49,560 nt of DNA from Pseudomonas grimontii (GTDB lineage: Bacteria > Pseudomonadota > Gammaproteobacteria > Pseudomonadales > Pseudomonadaceae): NCBI RefSeq assembly GCF_007858185.1, contig NZ_VFES01000035.1:1-49560 (forward strand), in the 5' to 3' direction. Of the stretch, positions 44,576 through 49,560 are shown piece after piece. Within the stretch, counting starts at the first letter, position 1, and each line of letters opens with the position of its first letter. Both the position numbers and the translations under genes were made by a program. Below the pieces are notes generated by a model that saw only the letters and a program-made list of their open reading frames with translations, was not told the DNA's origin and did no database searches.

Positions 44576-45646
44576 TCAATGCAGCCGCTTACGGCACATT
44601 AACTTGGCCAATTTCGCCGTATCCGGCCGCTCAACCACGCCCTTCTCGGTCACAATCACATCAATCAAGTCGGCCGGAGTCACATCAAATACCGGATTAA
44701 ACGCATTAACCTCCAAGTGCTGCCCCATAACCTCCAGCAGCTCGCCGGGATCGCGCTCTTCCAACGCAACATCCTCCCCCGTGGCCATCATCAGATCCAG
44801 GGTCGAACTCGGCGCCACCACCATGAAACGCACGCCGTGGTGCATGGCGCACACCGCCAATTGATAGGTGCCGATCTTGCCGATCACATCGCCGTTAGCG
44901 GCAATGCAATCGGCGCCGACGATCACCCAGGTGATGCCCTTGGTCTTGAGGATATGCGCGCCGGCCGAGTCGGCATTCACTGTGACCGGGATACCCTCGC
45001 CCGCCAGCTCCCAGGCGGTCAGCCGCGAGCCTTGCAACCATGGACGGGTTTCATTGACATAGACGTGCTCGATCAAACCCTCCAGGAAGGCGGCGCGAAT
45101 CACCCCGAGGGCCGTGCCGACACCGCCTGTCGCCAAGGCGCCGGCGTTACCATGGGTCAAAATCGCCTGAGCGTTGCCCTGATGCTTGCGAATTCGCTCA
45201 ACGCCCAACTGGGCCATGACGAAGTTGGCTTCCCGGTCGCTTTCATGGATAGCGATAGCTTCGGCTTCCAGCACCGCCAACGGATCGGCGTGCTTCCTGA
45301 CGCGGTCCAGGCGATCGCGCATGCGCTTGAGCGCCCAGAACAGGTTCGAAGCGGTCGGACGGGTATCGGCCAGTAGCGCGTAGTCGTCTTCCCATGCGGC
45401 CTGCCAGTCACCGCCCTCGGCGATGCGCTCGCGAGCGGCGAGCACCAGGCCATAGGCCGCGCTGATGCCGATGGCCGGTGCACCACGCACCACCATGGCG
45501 CGAATGGCCGCAGCCACTTCATCGACCGTGGAGCAAGCCACCCAGCGCTCCTGGGATGGCAAGGCACGTTGATCGAGCAGGTGCAGCGTGCCATCACGCC
45601 AATCGATGGCCTTCACTTTCTCCGCTGCCAACAGTCGATCGCGCAT
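44576..45646 (-). CDS. mtnA: MtnA-like methylthioribose-1-phosphate isomerase with altered active site
   Basis: A 356-residue protein of the MtnA/eIF2B-like family. VVRGAPAIGISAAYG (53-67), DTRPTASNLFWAL and ETRPWLQGSRLTAWEL are intact. However, the catalytic Cys of the family (THCNAGALAT; Cys160 in B. subtilis) is Gly166 (codon GGT, 45149-45151). In the second motif, GADRI..NGDVANKIGTY, Arg is Cys247 and the Ala-Asn pair is Ile255-Gly256, though the catalytic Asp246 remains. The normal enzyme isomerises MTR-1-P to methylthioribulose-1-P in methionine salvage. The frame is full length and starts after GTGAGGG. It may be a pseudoenzyme or have altered function. Confidence 0.85.
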   Translation of the reverse strand: MRDRLLAAEKVKAIDWRDGTLHLLDQRALPSQERWVACSTVDEVAAAIRAMVVRGAPAIGISAAYGLVLAARERIAEGGDWQAAWEDDYALLADTRPTASNLFWALKRMRDRLDRVRKHADPLAVLEAEAIAIHESDREANFVMAQLGVERIRKHQGNAQAILTHGNAGALATGGVGTALGVIRAAFLEGLIEHVYVNETRPWLQGSRLTAWELAGEGIPVTVNADSAGAHILKTKGITWVIVGADCIAANGDVIGKIGTYQLAVCAMHHGVRFMVVAPSSTLDLMMATGEDVALEERDPGELLEVMGQHLEVNAFNPVFDVTPADLIDVIVTEKGVVERPDTAKLAKLMCRKRLH

Positions 45647-45755
45647 CCCTCACCCCGTACTCATCAACAAAAGCCGCCGATTATAGCGATCCGCCAGCCA
45701 GGACGCTCGGGTATACTTCGCGCTTCTTTTATAGCTGCCCGGGAAGAAGCCTGCG

Positions 45756-47087
45756 ATGACCTCCACTGCTGCCCCGCTCGACTTATTGCTACTGCCAACC
45801 TGGCTGGTACCTGTCGAACCCGCCGGCGTGGTGCTCAAGCAACACGGCGTGGGCATTCGCGATGGGCGGATTGCCTTTATCGGGCCACGGGCTGCGGCGT
45901 TGAAGCTTTCGGCCAGTGAAGTGCGCGAACTGCCGGGCATGCTGCTCAGCCCCGGCCTGATCAACGCCCACGGCCATGCGGCGATGAGCCTGTTTCGCGG
46001 CCTGGCCGATGACCTGCCCTTGATGACCTGGCTGGAAAAACACATCTGGCCCGCCGAAGCCAAGTGGGTCGACGAGGCCTTCGTGCGTGACGGCACCGAC
46101 CTGGCCATTGCCGAGCAGCTCAAGGGCGGCATTACCTGCTTCTCGGACATGTACTTCTACCCCAAGGTCGCCAGCGATTGCGTGCACAACAGCGGCATGC
46201 GTGCACAGATCGCGATTCCGATCCTCGACTTCCCGATTCCCGGCGCCGGCACCGCCGATGAGGCTATCCGCCAGGGCATCGAGCTGTTCGGCGACCTCAA
46301 GCACCACCCGCGCATCAAGATCACCTTCGGCCCCCACGCGCCCTACACCGTGTGCGATGCCAACCTGGAAAAAATCCGGGTAATCGCCGAAGAGCTGGAC
46401 GCCGCGATCCATATGCATGTGCATGAAACCGCTTTCGAGGTACAACAGGCAGTCGAACAAACCGGTGAACGGCCATTGGCGCGCCTGGGACGCCTCGGCC
46501 TGCTGGGCCCGCGCTTCCAGGCCGTTCATATGACCCAAATCAGCGAGGACGACCTGGCTTTGCTGGTAGAAAGCAACACCAGCGTCATCCATTGCCCGGA
46601 ATCGAACCTGAAACTGGCCAGTGGCTTCTGCCCGGTGGAGCGTCTGTGGCAGGCGGGCGTCAATGTGGCCATCGGCACCGACGGCGCCGCCAGCAACAAC
46701 GACCTGGACCTGCTGGGTGAAACCCGTACCGCCGCGATGCTGGCCAAGGCCGTCGCCGGCTCGGCCACCGCCTTGGACGCCCACCGTGCACTGCGCATGG
46801 CTACGCTCAACGGTGCGCGTGCCATGGGCCTGGAAAGCGAAATCGGTTCCCTGGAAGTGGGCAAGGCGGCGGATATGGTCGCTTTCGATCTGACGGGGCT
46901 GGCGCAACAACCGATCTACGATCCGGTCTCACAGCTTATATATGCCACCGGACGCGATTGCGTGAAACACCTTTGGGTCGCCGGCAAGCAGTTGCTCGAC
47001 GACCGGCAACTCACCCGCATGGATGAACAACAGTTGACCGCCACGGCCATTGCCTGGGGAAAACGCATCAGCGGGCACGCCGAATAA
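45756..47087 (+). CDS. mtaD: TRZ/ATZ-family hydrolase, probable MTA/SAH deaminase
   Basis: A 443-residue amidohydrolase. The metal ligands are visible: H72 and H74 in INAHGHAAM, His in HMHVHET, His in AVHMTQ, and Asp in GTDGAASNND. The N- and C-terminal beta-sandwich parts are typical (DGRIAFIGP; GKAADMVAFDLTG). In P. aeruginosa the homologous gene beside mtnA encodes a methylthioadenosine deaminase giving methylthioinosine for methionine salvage. It is divergent from mtnA with a 109-base gap holding both promoters and opens a run with ubiG, mupP and yciK. Confidence 0.88.
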   Translation: MTSTAAPLDLLLLPTWLVPVEPAGVVLKQHGVGIRDGRIAFIGPRAAALKLSASEVRELPGMLLSPGLINAHGHAAMSLFRGLADDLPLMTWLEKHIWPAEAKWVDEAFVRDGTDLAIAEQLKGGITCFSDMYFYPKVASDCVHNSGMRAQIAIPILDFPIPGAGTADEAIRQGIELFGDLKHHPRIKITFGPHAPYTVCDANLEKIRVIAEELDAAIHMHVHETAFEVQQAVEQTGERPLARLGRLGLLGPRFQAVHMTQISEDDLALLVESNTSVIHCPESNLKLASGFCPVERLWQAGVNVAIGTDGAASNNDLDLLGETRTAAMLAKAVAGSATALDAHRALRMATLNGARAMGLESEIGSLEVGKAADMVAFDLTGLAQQPIYDPVSQLIYATGRDCVKHLWVAGKQLLDDRQLTRMDEQQLTATAIAWGKRISGHAE

Positions 47088-47151
47088 CGCTGGCTCTGAA
47101 CCCGCGTGTTCAGGACCGACAAACCGATTTATCAGATTTAGAGGATTCACC

Positions 47152-47850
47152 ATGAGCAACGTCGACCACGCCGAAATCGCCAAGTTTGAAGCCCTGGCCC
47201 ACCGCTGGTGGGACCGCGAAAGCGAGTTCAAACCCCTGCACGACATCAACCCGCTGCGGGTCAACTGGATTGACGAACGCGTCAACCTGGCCGGCAAGAA
47301 GGTGCTGGACGTCGGTTGCGGCGGCGGCATCCTCAGCGAAGCCATGGCCCAGCGCGGCGCGACCGTGATGGGCATCGACATGGGCGAAGCGCCGTTGGCC
47401 GTGGCCCAACTGCACCAGCTGGAATCCGGCGTCAACGTGGAATACCGCCAGATCACCGCCGAAGCCCTGGCTGAAGAAATGCCCGAGCAGTTCGACGTGG
47501 TCACCTGCCTGGAAATGCTGGAGCACGTGCCAGACCCGTCCTCGGTGATCCGCGCCTGCTTCCGCATGGTCAAGCCGGGCGGCCAGGTGTTCTTCTCCAC
47601 CATCAACCGCAACCCCAAGGCGTACCTGTTCGCGATCATCGGCGCCGAATACATCATGAAGCTGCTGCCGCGCGGCACCCACGACTTCAAGAAATTCATC
47701 CGCCCGTCCGAACTGGGCGCGTGGAGCCGCCAGGCCGGGCTGACCGTCAAGGACATCATCGGCCTGACCTACAACCCGCTGACCAAGCACTACAAACTGG
47801 CCAGCGACGTTGACGTCAACTACATGATCCAGACCCTGCGCGAGGAGTAA
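47152..47850 (+). CDS. ubiG: UbiG, ubiquinone O-methyltransferase
   Basis: A 232-residue class I SAM methyltransferase. NVDHAEIAKFEALAHRWWDRESEFKPLHDINPLR is the UbiG N-terminus, VLDVGCGGG (51-59) binds SAM, and DVVTCLEMLEHVPDP and MVKPGGQVFFSTINRNPKAYLFAIIGAEY are further marks, the latter part of a membrane-contact insertion. It carries out both O-methylations of ubiquinone synthesis. The ATG at 47152 follows AGAGGA; an upstream in-frame ATG lies inside the deaminase gene. mupP follows after four bases. Confidence 0.96.
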   Translation: MSNVDHAEIAKFEALAHRWWDRESEFKPLHDINPLRVNWIDERVNLAGKKVLDVGCGGGILSEAMAQRGATVMGIDMGEAPLAVAQLHQLESGVNVEYRQITAEALAEEMPEQFDVVTCLEMLEHVPDPSSVIRACFRMVKPGGQVFFSTINRNPKAYLFAIIGAEYIMKLLPRGTHDFKKFIRPSELGAWSRQAGLTVKDIIGLTYNPLTKHYKLASDVDVNYMIQTLREE

Positions 47851-47854
47851 GCCT

Positions 47855-48526
47855 GTGAAGTTGCGAGCGGTTCTCTTCGACATGGACGGTACCCTGCTGG
47901 ACACCGCGCCGGACTTTATCGCCATCTGCCAGGCCATGCGCGCGGACCGTGGCCTGCCACCGATGAATCCCGAGCACATCCGCGACGAAATCTCCGGTGG
48001 TGCGCGGGCGATGGTCGCCGTGACCTTCTCGATGGACCCTGAAACGCCTGGTTTTGAAGAACTGCGCGAAGAATTCCTCGAGCGTTACCTGAAAGGCTGC
48101 GCCGTCCACAGCAAATTGTTCGACGGCATGGCCGAGCTTCTGGAAGACATCGAGAAGGCCAAGCTGATCTGGGGCGTCGTCACCAACAAGCCACTGCGCT
48201 TCGCCGAGCCGATCATGCAGCAGTTGGGCCTGGCCGAGCGTTCAGCCCTGCTGATCTGCCCGGACCACGTGAAAAACAGCAAGCCGGATCCGGAGCCCAT
48301 GATCCTGGCGTGCAAGATGCTCGACCTGGACCCGGCCAGCGTGCTGTTCGTGGGCGACGACCTGCGTGACATCGAGTCTGGCCGCGATGCCGGAACGCGC
48401 ACGGCGGCGGTCACCTACGGCTATATCCACCCGGACGACAACCCACGCCACTGGGGCGCGGATGTGGTGGTGGATCATCCGCTGGAACTGCGCAAGGTGT
48501 TGGATAACGCACTGTGCAGTTGCTGA
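47855..48526 (+). CDS. mupP: MupP, N-acetylmuramic acid 6-phosphate phosphatase (HAD family)
   Basis: A 223-residue HAD hydrolase of the Gph-like group. Asp9 and Asp11 in LFDMDGTLLDT are the catalytic pair; VVTNKPLRFAEPIM gives motif II, KPDPEPM motif III and VGDDLRDIESGRDAG motif IV. In Pseudomonas the gene between ubiG and yciK is mupP, which acts in peptidoglycan recycling and affects intrinsic fosfomycin tolerance; phosphoglycolate phosphatase is the older annotation. GTG 47855 follows GAGGAG at the end of ubiG. Confidence 0.9.
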   Translation: MKLRAVLFDMDGTLLDTAPDFIAICQAMRADRGLPPMNPEHIRDEISGGARAMVAVTFSMDPETPGFEELREEFLERYLKGCAVHSKLFDGMAELLEDIEKAKLIWGVVTNKPLRFAEPIMQQLGLAERSALLICPDHVKNSKPDPEPMILACKMLDLDPASVLFVGDDLRDIESGRDAGTRTAAVTYGYIHPDDNPRHWGADVVVDHPLELRKVLDNALCSC

Positions 48527-48552
48527 TCGCTCACTCGCTCTACTGACTAAGG

Positions 48553-48614
48553 AAGATCCAATGTGGGAGGGGGCAAGTCGAATCGTCGCACCGCCCCTCC
48601 CACATTTGGATCTT
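48553..48614. repeat. REP-like inverted repeat between mupP and yciK
   Basis: AAGATCCAATGTGGGAGGGG pairs with CCCCTCCCACATTTGGATCTT-type sequence on the right, a stem of about 20 pairs with one bulge and a loop of about 20 bases. The inner part is a REP, but the outer AAGATCCAA arms are also inverted, which suggests it serves as a terminator or transcript-end structure. Confidence 0.85.
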
Positions 48615-48667
48615 CACTGCGCTCAAGATAGGTGTTTGTAACCCGCTGAATTCTGTCGAGGCTTTTT

Positions 48668-49408
48668 ATGTTTGATTACTCTGCACGTCCAGAACTGCTC
48701 AAAGGCCGGGTCATCCTGGTGACGGGCGCCGGTCGCGGGATTGGCGCGGCGGCGGCGAAAACCTACGCAGCCCATGGCGCGACCGTGCTGTTGTTGGGCA
48801 AGACCGAAGCCAACCTGGCCCAGGTGTATGACGAGATCGAAGCGGCCGGCCATGCGCAGCCGGTGGTGATCCCCTTCAACCTGGAGACCGCCCTGCCCCA
48901 TCAATACGATGAGCTGGCAGCGATGATCGAAAAAGAATTCGGCCACCTCGACGGCCTCCTGCACAACGCCTCGATCATTGGCCCACGTACTCCGATCGAG
49001 CAGCTGTCCGGTGAGAACTTCATGCGGGTGATGCACATCAACGTCAATGCGATGTTCATGCTCACCAGCACATTGTTGCCGCTGCTCAAGCTGTCCCAGG
49101 ATGCGTCCGTGGTGTTCACCTCCAGCAGCGTCGGGCGTAAGGGCCGGGCGTATTGGGGTGCTTATGGTGTGTCGAAATTTGCCACTGAAGGCTTGATGCA
49201 AACCCTGGCGGATGAGCTCGACACGGTCGCACCGGTACGCGCCAACAGCATCAACCCCGGCGCCACGCGTACCAGCATGCGGGCCCAGGCGTATCCAGGG
49301 GAAAACCCGAGCGACAACCCGACGCCGGAAGAAATCATGCCGGTGTACCTGTACCTGATGGGGCCGGACAGTACCGGCATCAATGGACAGGCGTTTGACG
49401 CGCAGTAA
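48668..49408 (+). CDS. YciK-family short-chain dehydrogenase
   Basis: A 246-residue classical SDR. TGAGRGIG (19-26) binds NAD(P), LHNASIIGPRTP is the NAG-type motif, SSSVGRKGRAYWGAYGVSKFATEG holds Ser, Tyr and Lys of the active site, and NSINPGATRTSMRAQAYP follows. The family is conserved next to mupP in Pseudomonas; the substrate is unknown. CGAGG precedes the ATG by nine bases. A REP-like hairpin separates it from mupP, so it may have its own promoter. Confidence 0.9.
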   Translation: MFDYSARPELLKGRVILVTGAGRGIGAAAAKTYAAHGATVLLLGKTEANLAQVYDEIEAAGHAQPVVIPFNLETALPHQYDELAAMIEKEFGHLDGLLHNASIIGPRTPIEQLSGENFMRVMHINVNAMFMLTSTLLPLLKLSQDASVVFTSSSVGRKGRAYWGAYGVSKFATEGLMQTLADELDTVAPVRANSINPGATRTSMRAQAYPGENPSDNPTPEEIMPVYLYLMGPDSTGINGQAFDAQ

Positions 49409-49427
49409 GGCACACCGTTGAACCCAG

Positions 49428-49447
49428 TGTGGAAGGGGGCTTGCCCC
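49428..49447. repeat. Single REP element after yciK
   Basis: TGTGGAAGGGGGCTTGCCCC is one half of the REP seen elsewhere in the window. No inverted partner follows within 100 bases, so it is a solitary copy. Confidence 0.65.
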
Positions 49448-49492
49448 ATATGCGCTAACCAAATCTCCCACTCCATAGCTCATCTTGCTGGT

Positions 49493-49512
49493 ATCCCCGT
49501 TTTCGCGGGGAT
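49493..49512 (+). terminator. Hairpin after yciK
   Basis: ATCCCCG and CGGGGAT form a perfect seven-pair stem around TTTTCG, 84 bases beyond the yciK stop. No T-run follows on the plus strand. It may be a weak terminator for yciK or for a gene beyond the window on the minus strand. Confidence 0.4.
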
Positions 49513-49560
49513 TCACGCAGTTTCCGACTTATCGTTCCCCACTCTTCAAGGCAAGTAAAT

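Noticed and set aside
45700..45755. TATACT-like -10 box before the MTA deaminase gene
   Set aside because: No acceptable -35 at 16-18 bases upstream; too weak to list as a promoter.
49493..49560. Possible start of another gene at the right edge
   Set aside because: Only a hairpin and about 50 bases follow; no start codon with a ribosome site or recognisable coding sequence.

Overview
The window is a typical chromosome segment of a fluorescent-group Pseudomonas. This rests on gene content and order: gyrA, serC, pheA, a fused tyrA-aroA, cmk, rpsA and ihfB in one run; mtnA, an MTA deaminase, ubiG, mupP and yciK on the other side of gyrA; and an O-antigen locus lying between ihfB/lapA and a wbpM-like gene next to a comEA-like gene, as in P. 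aeruginosa. GC-rich codon use and several Pseudomonas-type REP pairs agree with this. No rRNA, tRNA or CRISPR array was seen. The species is an inference.

Layout. 1-565: the cut-off end of an IS3-type element and an AT-rich orphan gene. 683-4274: housekeeping and unknown genes (Mpo1-like protein, thioesterase, CHAD protein, lipoprotein, patatin phospholipase). 4281-12272 (minus): a complete kdpFABCDE potassium-uptake operon with a probable KdpE operator upstream. 12686-15843: ethanolamine permease behind a sigma-54-type promoter, a DUF2897 peptide, and a GntR-DUF1989 pair whose regulator probably binds a palindrome in its own leader. 15975-16903: a TetR regulator and a ComEA-like protein.

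17014-31284 is the surface-polysaccharide (O-antigen) locus and is visibly less GC-rich than its flanks. It has two diverging arms. The minus arm carries a PglC-type sugar-phosphate transferase, a DegT aminotransferase, an unknown small gene, a WbpL-type transferase and the WbpM/PglF-type dehydratase. The plus arm carries a flippase, a polymerase/ligase-type protein, an asparagine synthase, UDP-HexNAc dehydrogenase (WbpO/TviB type), UDP-GlcNAc 4-epimerase (WbpP type) and one GT4 glycosyltransferase. A PglD-type acetyltransferase, the missing step of a WbpM-PglE-PglD-PglC (bacillosamine or QuiNAc4NAc-like) route, sits outside the locus on the far side of ihfB. The genes together predict a repeat unit with a 2,4-diamino-trideoxyhexose and a HexNAcA, possibly amidated.

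31325-44150 (minus): lapA, ihfB, the acetyltransferase, a lipoprotein, rpsA, cmk, tyrA-aroA, hisC, pheA, serC and gyrA. The aromatic/serine genes are tightly coupled with overlapping start and stop codons. 44576-49408: mtnA (minus), then MTA deaminase, ubiG, mupP and yciK (plus). The mtnA product lacks the catalytic cysteine and other conserved active-site residues.

The points most worth checking are the altered MtnA, the split amino-sugar pathway around ihfB with few glycosyltransferases, and three regulatory sites readable from sequence (KdpE repeats, sigma-54 promoter, FadR-type palindrome). I did not find a clearly undescribed multi-gene system.
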